From NCBI RefSeq assembly GCF_019977295.1, contig NZ_AP024651.1, positions 1,240,001 to 1,304,000 of the forward strand: DNA of 64,000 bases, in the 5' to 3' direction. The notes under the pieces were generated by a model. That model made no database searches, had not been told where the DNA came from, and saw only the letters and a program-made list of their open reading frames with translations. Position 1 is the first letter of the stretch. The number at the start of each line of letters is the position of its first letter. The DNA comes from Arthrobacter sp. StoSoilB20 (GTDB lineage: Bacteria; Actinomycetota; Actinomycetes; Actinomycetales; Micrococcaceae). This document shows, piece after piece, positions 1-7,301 of this stretch. The position numbers and the translations under genes are program-made.

Positions 1-192
1 GTCCAGGTATGGACCATCACGGCTGAACTGCCCGCCGGTTTCTACACCTACAAGATCGCGCTCAACCGCTCGTGGGACGAGAACTATGGTGCGTTCGGTG
101 CCCGCGACGGCGCCAACCACGAGTTGAACCACGACGGCGGCCCGGTCACCATCACGTACAGCCACGCTACCCGGGACATCGTGGTCAGCTAA
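1..192 (+). CDS. C-terminal end of a pullulanase/alpha-amylase-type enzyme (partial)
   Basis: The window opens inside a reading frame that ends at TAA 190-192, giving 63 residues. The piece (LPAGFYTYKIALNRSWDENY, then a Gly/Ala/Asn stretch and ending in IVVS) matches the pattern of the X25-type beta-sandwich modules at the ends of actinobacterial pullulanases and secreted alpha-amylases. Those modules help bind or orient starch. The catalytic part lies outside the window, so the exact enzyme class cannot be seen. A hairpin follows 19 bases after the stop. Confidence 0.7.
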   Translation, partial: VQVWTITAELPAGFYTYKIALNRSWDENYGAFGARDGANHELNHDGGPVTITYSHATRDIVVS

Positions 193-210
193 GTTCCTTT
201 GCCGGCATCA

Positions 211-274
211 AACCTGCCCTTGTTCGCTCCACTCCCAGTTCAACGGTGAGTGGGACGGGCAGGGGCAGGTTTTC
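211..274 (+). terminator. Rho-independent-type hairpin after the starch enzyme
   Basis: Perfect 9-bp arms AACCTGCCC (211-219) and GGGCAGGTT (263-271) enclose a second inner stem CCACTC/GAGTGG, and TTCG follows. The position directly behind the partial gene and just before acylphosphatase fits a terminator. The T tract is short. Confidence 0.55.
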
Positions 275-288
275 GTTAAGGTGGTTCC

Positions 289-573
289 ATGACTGACCAA
301 GCCCAGCGCGTCACAGCCCGCATCACCGGCGTTGTCCAAGGCGTGGGTTTCCGCTATTGGACTGCCCGGAGAGCTGACGAGCTCATGCTGAAGGGAACGG
401 TCCGCAACAACCACGATGGCTCTGTGCAATTGGTTGCCGAGGGAACTGTCTCCGACGTTGAGCACCTCGTGGCATGGCTCCACTCCACCCGCGCGCCCGG
501 CCGTGTGGAGAATGTTGACCTTGAGCTCTCCGAAGCAACAGGGGAGTTCAGCGACTTCCGGATTGTGGACTAG
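289..573 (+). CDS. acyP: Acylphosphatase
   Basis: This 94-residue protein has the full acylphosphatase pattern. GVVQGVGFRYW (about residues 14-24) forms the phosphate-binding loop with the catalytic Arg, and GTVRNNHDGSVQL carries the catalytic Asn. The family hydrolyses the carboxyl-phosphate bond of acyl phosphates in the cytosol. The length is normal for the family (about 90-100). AAGGTGG lies just before the ATG. The stop is 14 bases from the end of the convergent PIN-domain gene. The physiological substrate is unknown, as for most bacterial members. Confidence 0.93.
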   Translation: MTDQAQRVTARITGVVQGVGFRYWTARRADELMLKGTVRNNHDGSVQLVAEGTVSDVEHLVAWLHSTRAPGRVENVDLELSEATGEFSDFRIVD

Positions 574-587
574 CGAGTCTGCGGATG

Positions 588-980
588 CTACGCCCCTGGT
601 GACGTGGTGGTCAGGCCTGACTCTGTAGCGGCAAGGAGCAGTTCATGGTCATAAGCAACCAACTTGTCGGTCTGGAGCCGAATGGCTGTGGCCAAATGAA
701 TGGCATCGGCGCTGCGAAGTTGTCCCGGAAGGGCAGCTGCATACATGAGATCTGAGCGGGTTACGTCCACCAGATTGATGCCGGCCAAAACGGCATTGAC
801 AACGTCGAACGGCATATTCCTGCGACGGGCCGCGCAGTGCAGCTCTGTGTAAAGGAGCATGGAGGCCACCAGGTGACCTCCGGAGGCTGCTACCTCTACC
901 AAGTAGGCGGCAGCGGCTGAGGACTCGCGTTCATTGACCACCAACTTCATGGCGGCTGAAGTGTCTACGTAGGCGATCAC
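588..980 (-). CDS. PIN-domain ribonuclease toxin (VapC type)
   Basis: This is a 130-residue PIN domain. YVDTSAAMKLV at the N-terminus gives the first catalytic Asp, and LRSADAIHLATA and YDHELLLAA carry further acidic residues expected in the metal site. VapC toxins cleave tRNA or rRNA when freed from the antitoxin. The start is GTG at 980 and overlaps the antitoxin stop (GTGA), so the two genes are translationally coupled. The RNA target cannot be told from sequence. Confidence 0.87.
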   Translation of the reverse strand: MIAYVDTSAAMKLVVNERESSAAAAYLVEVAASGGHLVASMLLYTELHCAARRRNMPFDVVNAVLAGINLVDVTRSDLMYAAALPGQLRSADAIHLATAIRLQTDKLVAYDHELLLAATESGLTTTSPGA

Positions 981-1243
981 CGATCGCCACGCAGATCGGC
1001 CAGGATCTCGGCTGTGGTCATGTCGCTGCTGATGCGAGGCAGGAGAGTGAAGTCCACAGGCGACTCACTGGCGGGCCGGACGCTGCCCGCTTGGAGAAGT
1101 CGCTCAAATGGCGAAGCTGATGGAGGAATGAGGGTGGCCGTCACCTCGCCATTGTTGGTGACGTCAATGACTTCCCCATTCTTGACGCGTTCCAGAATCT
1201 TACTGCTCTGGTTGCGTAGTTCCCGGTGCGGAATAGTTGTCAT
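977..1243 (-). CDS. Phd/YefM-type antitoxin (VapB partner)
   Basis: This 88-residue protein starts with MTTIPHRELRNQSSKILERV, the classic prevent-host-death/YefM N-terminal fold that binds the operator DNA. The C-terminal part (SDMTTAEILADLRGDR) would wrap the toxin. ATG 1243 is preferred over an upstream GTG at 1270 because GGAGG lies 5 bases before it. It is first in the two-gene operon with the PIN toxin. Such antitoxins usually repress their own promoter, but I see no obvious operator palindrome. Confidence 0.86.
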   Translation of the reverse strand: MTTIPHRELRNQSSKILERVKNGEVIDVTNNGEVTATLIPPSASPFERLLQAGSVRPASESPVDFTLLPRISSDMTTAEILADLRGDR

Positions 1244-1297
1244 GGCTTGCCTCCGTAGCAATCGTAGCACGCGGGTTTTGGAGCCCCCTCGCGCGTA

Positions 1298-2182
1298 TCA
1301 AGCGGGCTGGGCAGCGGTCTTCGTCGCCTCGATGTAGTGCTCCAATGGCTTCAAAGCCGGCTGGGATGAGGCATCCCGGACGGCGTCCGCTCCAACGGCA
1401 TTGGCGACAGCCAAAGCGTGTGCATATTCCAGTCCGGACTGAAGTGCCAGGACCAGCGCCGCGCAGAAGGCGTCCCCGGCTCCGATGGTGTTGGCGATAT
1501 CGTTCACAAGCACGGCAGGAGCCTCGGCCACCCGTTCGCCGTCGACAAAGATGGCCGATCCATCCCCGCCGTAGGTCACTGCCACCAGCGGGGCGTCACG
1601 AAGAGCGGGGATCAGCTCATACTCCGTCTCGTTCACGATCACCAGGTCACAGCGCTCCAGGAGTTCAGGAATGAGCGGTGCCGCAGGGGCGGCGTTCAGG
1701 GCGAAGAAGCCCTTGGCCTGCCGCGCGGCTTCCAAGACAACGTCCTGGTCCACTTCGAGCTGGCAGAGAACGGCCTCGTTTGCACCGAAGGTCACGCCCT
1801 CCAGGGCCACATCCGCGTTGGCGCCCGGGCACACCACAATCTGGTTCTCGCCGTTGCTGTCCACCAGCACCAGCGCGGTGCCCGTGGCCGCGTCCACGCG
1901 GGCGATGTCCTGGACGTCGACGCCGGCACCTGCCATGGCGCTGATGAGGCTGAGTCCGGCGTCGTCCTGGCCCACTGCCCCCACCATGCGGGAAGTGCCG
2001 GCGAGCCGGGCTGCCGCAACGGCTTGGTTGGCGCCCTTGCCGCCGGGCTGCTGGCGGAGGACTCCGCCGCCCACGGTTTCACCGGGGGAGGGGAGTCGTT
2101 CGGCTGTGGCAGTGATGTCGAGGTTGATGCTGCCCACTACGGTCAGGGAAGAGGGCGCAGCAGGCTGGAGGGACGTGCTCAT
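1298..2182 (-). CDS. rbsK: Ribokinase (PfkB family)
   Basis: This is a 294-residue PfkB-family sugar kinase. N-terminal VVGSINLDI and GGKGANQAVAAARL (about 47-60) form the sugar-binding region. NTIGAGDAFCAAL (about 231-243) is the PfkB signature with the catalytic Asp and the anion hole. It phosphorylates ribose to ribose-5-phosphate in the cytosol. It lies 33 bases downstream of the GntR gene on the same strand, and the divergent genes encode a transporter and a nucleoside hydrolase, so the ribose probably comes from nucleosides. AAGGA precedes the ATG. Confidence 0.92.
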   Translation of the reverse strand: MSTSLQPAAPSSLTVVGSINLDITATAERLPSPGETVGGGVLRQQPGGKGANQAVAAARLAGTSRMVGAVGQDDAGLSLISAMAGAGVDVQDIARVDAATGTALVLVDSNGENQIVVCPGANADVALEGVTFGANEAVLCQLEVDQDVVLEAARQAKGFFALNAAPAAPLIPELLERCDLVIVNETEYELIPALRDAPLVAVTYGGDGSAIFVDGERVAEAPAVLVNDIANTIGAGDAFCAALVLALQSGLEYAHALAVANAVGADAVRDASSQPALKPLEHYIEATKTAAQPA

Positions 2183-2215
2183 GGAAGGTCCTTTACGGAA
2201 GATCGGGGAGGTAAA

Positions 2216-2989
2216 TCAGGAGGACTGGATGACGGAGAGATGGCCCGCCTTGGCAGCTACGAGGCATTTGGCAAGGTAGAACGCATTGCCGTTGCGGCGA
2301 ACGTATTGGGTGAGGACCAGCACGGGGTCGGAGGGGCGCAGTCCCAGCAGCTTTGCGCGGCTGGGGCCGGCGGTGCTGAGGCTGATCTGGCATTCGCCGG
2401 GGCCGAGGGACATGCCCGGGAGCCCACCCAGGACCTCGAGGAGCGTTGAGGCGGACAACGTGGGGGCTTCTGCTGCCTCGGCGAGCGCTTCGGCTTCGGG
2501 TATTTCCTGGGCCACGTTTTCCTGCAGGTGGGCAACGGGTTCGCCGTTGCGGATCAGCACGCTCTCCCAGAACCACACATCCTGGTCGGGCTGGACTCCG
2601 ATGCCGGGCGCCACGAATTCGGACGCCGGCTGCTTGATGGCCGCCACCCGTTTGACCTGGATGTCTTGCTCGGTTCCGCCAAGGAGTTGATCGAAGGGGC
2701 GGATGTGCTCGATTCCGATGCGGGGGAGTGAGTCGGCAACAAAGCGGCCAACACCCCGCCGTGCGCGGGTAAGGCCGTCTTCTTCGAGCAACATCAGGGC
2801 TTCCCGGATCACGGTGCGGCTGACGTCCATCATGGTGCCCAGTTCGGTCTCGGTGGGCAGCAGTGAGCCGGGCGGCAGGATTTTGGTCCTGATGGCTTCG
2901 GCTATGCGCGAGTAGGCTGCGACGCGCAAGGGCTGGCCCGGCTGGGCAGCGATGGGTCGTGACAGGAACTGGACGGCGTTGTCGGTCAA
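2216..2989 (-). CDS. GntR/HutC-family transcriptional regulator
   Basis: This is a 257-residue regulator. The N-terminal winged helix (about 27-90: SRIAEAIRTKILPPGSLLPT, then SRTVIREAL) is typical of GntR proteins, and the C-terminal half is a UTRA-type ligand domain of the HutC subgroup. The start is TTG 2989, supported by GAGG 6 bases before it. It sits between the ribokinase gene and the divergent MFS/nucleoside-hydrolase genes, so it is likely the local repressor with a sugar or nucleoside as effector. That role is inferred from position. Confidence 0.88.
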   Translation of the reverse strand: MTDNAVQFLSRPIAAQPGQPLRVAAYSRIAEAIRTKILPPGSLLPTETELGTMMDVSRTVIREALMLLEEDGLTRARRGVGRFVADSLPRIGIEHIRPFDQLLGGTEQDIQVKRVAAIKQPASEFVAPGIGVQPDQDVWFWESVLIRNGEPVAHLQENVAQEIPEAEALAEAAEAPTLSASTLLEVLGGLPGMSLGPGECQISLSTAGPSRAKLLGLRPSDPVLVLTQYVRRNGNAFYLAKCLVAAKAGHLSVIQSS

Positions 2990-3046
2990 GGGTGCCTCAC
3001 TTGGGATGGGTTACGGACACTGTACCGGATGACTGTGATAGGTTGC

Positions 3047-3074
3047 ACAAGCTCGTAATACATGCTTGTATAAC
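3047..3074. promoter_or_regulatory. Probable GntR operator and -10 region between divergent operons
   Basis: Two overlapping inverted repeats lie in the 135-bp gap between the GntR gene and the MFS gene. ACAAGC-N11-GCTTGT spans 3047-3069, and ATACA-N4-TGTAT spans 3058-3071. The hexamer TATAAC (3069-3074) could be the -10 box of the rightward genes. The position suits control of both sides. Confidence 0.5.
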
Positions 3075-3124
3075 AACTCACATCTCGTGGCGCCGCCCCG
3101 CGCCCTCGGACAAAGGAGTTTGAT

Positions 3125-4594
3125 GTGAACATCCCCACCGCCACAGGCCCGAACACAGTAGACGGGCAGCCCGTGAACACCCAACCCCCGGGAGCATCGG
3201 CAGCAACAACTGAGCAGACGGACGAGGGCCGCTTCCATGGCAAAGCCGCTGCGCTGCTGATCACCACGCTGGTTTTGGCCGTGCTGGCCTTCCAACTCAA
3301 CGCCAGCATGATCACCCCGGCACTGCCGCATATCGGTTCCTTCTTTGGCGAATCCCCTGAAGCCGTGGCGCAGGTTCAGTCCATGTTCTTCCTGGCAGGA
3401 GCAATTTCCGGTCCCGTGATCGGGCGGTGGAGCGACTTCATCGGCCGCCGGAACGCTTTGTTGCTGGTTTTGGCTGTCATGGCCGTCGGAACCGTCCTGT
3501 GCATTTTCGCGCCCACGCTGCCATTGCTTGTCACTGGCCGGTTCATGCAGGGCGTCTCGAGCGCCATCTTTGCGCTGTCCTACATCGTGCTCAACGAGTA
3601 CCTGCCCGCCCGGCTCTTCGGAACATCCATCGGCATCATCGCGGCCATCAACGGTGGCGTTGGCGGAGTGGACGGCTACTTCGGCGGGCTCATGGCCGAG
3701 ACCCTGGGCTTCCAGTCGATCTTTGTTGCCGTGCTGGTCCTGGCCGCGATCGCCGTCGTGTGTGTCATCAAAGTGGTTCCCGGCGGAAAATCCGCCGTCG
3801 CTCCGGGCCGGATGGACTGGTGGGGTGCGGGCTCGCTGTCTGTGTTCCTGGTCTTCATCACCTATTTCGTGTCCACGGGCTCCTCGGCTGGCTGGACCTC
3901 ACCTGCCGCGCTCGGCCTGCTCGCGGGCAGCATCGCTTCCTTCACCGCGTTCTGGCTCATTGAGAAGAAACGCGAGACACCCCTTGTTGCCGTCCACCAC
4001 CTCCGCTCACGCCAGGTTTGGCCGGTCATCGCCACTACCGTGCTGACCCTCGCCGGAATCTTCGCCATCATCAACTTCACCGTGGTGCTCCTCAGCCAGG
4101 ACAAGGAGAGCGGCTTTGGCCTCTCCGCGTCGGTTGCCGCCCTGCTGTTCCTGACTCCTGCCGCCCTCATCGGCGTCTTTGCCGCTCCGCTCGCCGGCTG
4201 GATCGCCGACCGCCGTGGCTGGATCAAGACCGTCCGCGTGGGCACGGCAACCAGCCTCGCCTGCGCAATCGTCGCTGCACTGTTCTCACACAACCAGGTG
4301 GCGGTCCTCATCGCCATTGCCGCGCTGGGCGTCTTCTACAACGGCTTCTTCCTTACTGCGATCAACGGATTGTCCGTGCTGCTCTCGCCCAAGGAAGCGC
4401 CCGCTGCCTTGCCGGGTATCAACGGTGCCTCGTTCGGCATCGGGGCGAGTCTCGGCGTCGTGATCGTTGCACCGTTCGCGGGCGTCGGCACCGCGGCCGG
4501 TTACTCCACAGCCTTGTGGATCTCAGTGTCCATCACGGCGCTGGCTTTCATCGTCAGCCTCTTTATTGCAGCCCCCAAGGGCGAAAAGATCTAA
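3125..4594 (+). CDS. MFS transporter, probably for nucleosides or ribose
   Basis: This 489-residue polytopic membrane protein has a soluble N-terminal tail of about 40 residues, then alternating hydrophobic segments in the 12-14 helix range. The loop after helix 2 (GRWSDFIGRRNALLL, about 100-114) is MFS motif A. The overall type is the DHA2/multidrug-like branch. GTG 3125 is supported by AAAGGAG about 7 bases upstream. Its neighbours are a nucleoside hydrolase (downstream) and ribokinase with GntR (divergent), so import of a nucleoside or ribose is the best guess. The sequence alone does not fix the substrate. Confidence 0.85.
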   Translation: MNIPTATGPNTVDGQPVNTQPPGASAATTEQTDEGRFHGKAAALLITTLVLAVLAFQLNASMITPALPHIGSFFGESPEAVAQVQSMFFLAGAISGPVIGRWSDFIGRRNALLLVLAVMAVGTVLCIFAPTLPLLVTGRFMQGVSSAIFALSYIVLNEYLPARLFGTSIGIIAAINGGVGGVDGYFGGLMAETLGFQSIFVAVLVLAAIAVVCVIKVVPGGKSAVAPGRMDWWGAGSLSVFLVFITYFVSTGSSAGWTSPAALGLLAGSIASFTAFWLIEKKRETPLVAVHHLRSRQVWPVIATTVLTLAGIFAIINFTVVLLSQDKESGFGLSASVAALLFLTPAALIGVFAAPLAGWIADRRGWIKTVRVGTATSLACAIVAALFSHNQVAVLIAIAALGVFYNGFFLTAINGLSVLLSPKEAPAALPGINGASFGIGASLGVVIVAPFAGVGTAAGYSTALWISVSITALAFIVSLFIAAPKGEKI

Positions 4595-4732
4595 CGCACG
4601 ACGCCGGCACCACGCTTTTGGCGCCTAGCGCACACCCCAACTGGACATCCGAGCAGAACCCGACACGCTGCACGTTGCATCCACCGCACAACTCACAACT
4701 GCAGCCCGATCCACCTGAAACGAGAGACCACC

Positions 4733-5734
4733 ATGACCCAGCCCGCACCCTTCTTCCTCGACTGCGATACCGGCATTGACGACGCCTTGGCTCTCGCCTA
4801 CCTCCTGGCCTCTCCGCAGGCAGACCTGGTGGGTATCGGCACCGTCAGCGGCAACGTCAGTGCAGCCGGTGGTGCCCGGAACACCCTGGACTTGCTGAAA
4901 CTGGCCGGCCACCCGGACGTTCCCGTGGCAATCGGTGCGCACGATCCCCAGGTTGGTACTTTCCACGGCGGCGCCCCGCACGTCCACGGTGACAACGGCA
5001 TCGGTGGAGTGGACCTGGTCCGGTCCCACCGCGAACCGGTGGAGGCTACCGCAGCGGAACTGCTAGTCCAGTTGGCGCACCAGTACGCGGGGGAGTTGCA
5101 GCTGGTGGCGATTGGCCCGTTGACCAACATTGCCCAGGCCTTGCGCCTGGAACCCAAGCTGCCCGAACTCGTTGCCGGGGTCACCATCATGGGTGGCGCG
5201 GCGCTGGCACCGGGCAACATTACGCCGGTGGCCGAGGCCAACATCGCCAACGATCCCGAAGCTGCAGCCGAGGTCCTGGCGGCGGCCTGGAACGTGACGC
5301 TGGTACCTCTGGATGTCACCATGACCAACGTCCTGGAGGAAAACCACCGCCAGGAACTGCTCGCCAACGAGCACCCCGTCTCGCAGGCATTGGGCCAGAT
5401 GCTGGGCTATTACTTCGGCTTCTATGTCGATATCTTCGGCCGGGCATGCTCTGCGATGCACGACCCCCTCGCCGCCGCCATCGCCGTCAGGGGAGTGGAG
5501 CTGGCCTCGGCACCAACCGTCCGCGTCCAGGTGGACACTACGGACGGACCGGGACGCGGACAGACAGTGTGCGATCTCCGAGGGCTCTATGCTGGCCTGC
5601 CGGATCAGCGGGGCGCTCGTTGCCGCGTGGTCCTGGAAATCGGCGAGGACTTCGCGCCCCACCTGTTGGGAACCCTGCAGGCGGCCTGGCTGACGGAATC
5701 TGAAGTGATAAGGGCAGTGGAACCTGTCGCCTGA
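4733..5734 (+). CDS. Inosine-uridine preferring nucleoside hydrolase
   Basis: This is a 333-residue N-ribohydrolase. DCDTGIDDA at residues 10-18 is the calcium-binding Asp cluster that defines the family. HGDNGIGG and GPLTNIAQAL are further active-site and family motifs, and HDPLAA near residue 243 supplies the late conserved His-Asp. It splits ribonucleosides into base and ribose, which ribokinase can then phosphorylate. It lies 138 bases after the transporter gene and ends before a strong terminator. Base preference (purine or pyrimidine) cannot be read off. Confidence 0.92.
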   Translation: MTQPAPFFLDCDTGIDDALALAYLLASPQADLVGIGTVSGNVSAAGGARNTLDLLKLAGHPDVPVAIGAHDPQVGTFHGGAPHVHGDNGIGGVDLVRSHREPVEATAAELLVQLAHQYAGELQLVAIGPLTNIAQALRLEPKLPELVAGVTIMGGAALAPGNITPVAEANIANDPEAAAEVLAAAWNVTLVPLDVTMTNVLEENHRQELLANEHPVSQALGQMLGYYFGFYVDIFGRACSAMHDPLAAAIAVRGVELASAPTVRVQVDTTDGPGRGQTVCDLRGLYAGLPDQRGARCRVVLEIGEDFAPHLLGTLQAAWLTESEVIRAVEPVA

Positions 5735-5768
5735 CTGGCGGAAGAGTAACTGGCGGAAGAGTGACAGG

Positions 5769-5811
5769 GGACGACGACGGCGGCAGCGGCCCGCCGTCGT
5801 CGTCCTCTTTT
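5769..5811 (+). terminator. Strong Rho-independent terminator, probably bidirectional
   Basis: Perfect 15-bp arms (5769-5783 and 5791-5805, GGACGACGACGGCGG and its complement) enclose a 7-base loop, and TCTTTT follows. It separates the nucleoside hydrolase from the convergent ArsR-type gene. Just before it, a 15-bp direct repeat (ACTGGCGGAAGAGT plus one base) occurs twice from about 5733. Confidence 0.85.
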
Positions 5812-5833
5812 AAGCCGCTGTTATTCAGGCCCG

Positions 5834-6586
5834 CTACGCGTACATGAGCGAGCCGGGCGTGGTCAGGGTTTCGCCGGTCTCGAGCCAGGTCTTGAGGCCG
5901 GACAGGATCATGGGCCAGCCGCCGTAGAGTTGGTCGTTTGCGCCTTCGCGGAGCTGATCGTGCGTGACGGTGAGGTGGCATGAGTCGCCCACGGGTTCAA
6001 TTTCCCAGGTGATGCGCGAGGTGCCCTCGGCTTTGACATCCTCGCCCCACAGCGCCTGCATGGTTTGGACGAGCCGGCGTGGGGGATCAACCTCGATGTT
6101 CTCGCCCTCGCCCAGCGGAGCATCGGCCTTGGGGTTCCGCATTTCGAAGCGGCTGCCCGGCGTCCAATCGGAGCTCAGCGTGTTCCCGAACTGGTACTTG
6201 CTGCGGATCTCGCTGGTGGTGATGGCTTCCCAGAGCCGTTCCGGGGTGGTCTTGATATAGATTTCGAAGATCTTTTCCATGGGACTTTCCAATCTGGATT
6301 TGAGGTCGCTGAGGGCAGCGGCCCATGGTTCTGAGTATTTACTCACCCAGCGGTCGTGGATGAGGCGGATGGGTACCGGGTTGAGGAAGTGCAGCTTTTC
6401 ACGACCCCGACGGCGGGTGACGACCAGTCCGGCATCTTCCAGGAGCTTGAGGTGCTTGGCGATGCCGAAACGGGTCATTTCGAACCGGGCGCCCAAGGCA
6501 GACGCGGACTGGCCGTCCTCGCGGAAGAGCTCGTCCAGCAATTCCCTGCGGGTGGTGTCTGCCAAGGCCTTGAACACGGCGTCCAT
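5834..6586 (-). CDS. ArsR-type HTH regulator fused to an SRPBCC (AHSA1-like) domain
   Basis: This 250-residue protein combines two domains. Residues 1-90 form an ArsR-type winged helix (MDAVFKALADTTRRELLDEL, then RFGIAKHLKLLEDAGLV). Residues about 105-235 form an SRPBCC ligand-binding fold (EIYIKTTPERLWEAITTSE, then LGEGENIEVDPPRRLV). Such fusions are common in actinobacteria and probably sense a hydrophobic ligand. An alternative TTG at 6622 would extend the protein by 12 residues, but those bases form a textbook promoter with an operator. ATG 6586 is therefore the likely start of a leaderless mRNA. Autorepression is inferred. Confidence 0.87.
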   Translation of the reverse strand: MDAVFKALADTTRRELLDELFREDGQSASALGARFEMTRFGIAKHLKLLEDAGLVVTRRRGREKLHFLNPVPIRLIHDRWVSKYSEPWAAALSDLKSRLESPMEKIFEIYIKTTPERLWEAITTSEIRSKYQFGNTLSSDWTPGSRFEMRNPKADAPLGEGENIEVDPPRRLVQTMQALWGEDVKAEGTSRITWEIEPVGDSCHLTVTHDQLREGANDQLYGGWPMILSGLKTWLETGETLTTPGSLMYA

Positions 6587-6592
6587 GACCTC

Positions 6593-6622
6593 AGAATATG
6601 TGACCTTTTGGTCACGTGTCAA
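6593..6622 (-). promoter_or_regulatory. Leaderless promoter with an embedded operator
   Basis: On the minus strand TTGACA (6622-6617) is followed after 18 bases by TATTCT (6598-6593). Six more bases lead to the ATG at 6586, so transcription should begin at or next to the start codon. The perfect inverted repeat GTGACC-TTTT-GGTCAC (6600-6615) fills the spacer, where a bound ArsR-type repressor would block RNA polymerase. Confidence 0.75.
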
Positions 6623-6652
6623 TGGATTTTGGGTCCTTGCCGCCGGGTGGGT

Positions 6653-6932
6653 GTGCGGGATGGCGGCGAGATCGCGGGAAGGGTGCGGGGATGGCGGCGA
6701 GGTCGCGGGAAGCGTGACGGGGGCGTGCGGGGATGGCGGCGAGATCGCGGGAAGGGTGCGGGAAGGGTGCGGAGATGGCGGCGAGATCGCGGGAAGCGGG
6801 CCGGGGGCGTGCGGGGATGGCGGCGAGATCGCGGGAAGCGTGCGGGGATGGCGGCGAGATCGCGGGAAGCGTGCGGGGATGGCGGCGAGATCGCGGGAAG
6901 CGTGCGGGGATGGCGGCGAGATCGCGGGAAGC
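6653..6932. repeat. 31-bp tandem repeat array
   Basis: Four perfect 31-bp units run from 6809 to 6932. Each contains GGGGATGGCGGCGAGATCGC and ends in GGGAAGC. Four more diverged units, with short insertions between them, reach back to about 6653. There are no unique spacers, so this is a minisatellite and not a CRISPR array. The units can be read through in several frames on both strands, but the peptides look like repeat translation and not like proteins. The 6623-7056 interval holds no gene that I can support. Confidence 0.85.
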
Positions 6933-7056
6933 GTGTTGGATCGCCGTTCCGGTCCCGCGATCCCGCAGGCTTTCCCACGAACTCGGCAGTTCGCCCGGCA
7001 GGGTAGCTAGCCAGGCAGAGCAGTGACCTGCCAGGGTTGGTCCGAGCCGCCGGCAG

Positions 7057-7245
7057 CCTCCGATAGTTTCCATGAAGGGTCGGAAACTTAACTGCTTTCA
7101 GGTTGATCTGCGCCCGCCACTACTGCGATCCATCGGCCCGAAACCCCGCCAAACGCTTGATTATCCGTTATTTCCGGGGCTCTCATGTTACTCACGGGTT
7201 TCCGAAATCAACCTGTTGTTATTGCGTAAACTTTACGATAGTTTC
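7057..7245. promoter_or_regulatory. Operator-like sites upstream of the beta-galactosidase operon
   Basis: Read on the minus strand, GAAACTATCGGAGG (7070-7057) and GAAACTATCGTAAAG (7245-7231) match each other and the site at 23292. TTTCCGAAA also occurs near 7200-7208, as in the sites at 23425 and 26337. The second site contains AAACT-N7-AGTTT. They lie 57-245 bases before the GH42 start and may bind the LacI regulator encoded at 26389. Confidence 0.55.
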
Positions 7246-7301
7246 TCTGTGTGATGTGCGTCGCACTGTTGTTCAGGGCGACGAAGGCCGAGTGAAGGAC
7301 A

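Noticed and set aside
1418..2449. A 343-residue plus-strand frame
   Set aside because: It lies antisense to ribokinase and the GntR gene, both of which have clear family motifs. Long shadow frames are common at this GC content.
6587..6622. A TTG start giving 12 extra residues for the ArsR-SRPBCC protein
   Set aside because: These bases form the -35 box, operator and -10 box of its promoter.
6653..6932. A CRISPR array, because of regular 31-bp repeats
   Set aside because: The units are directly adjacent with no unique spacers and no cas genes nearby. It is a minisatellite.
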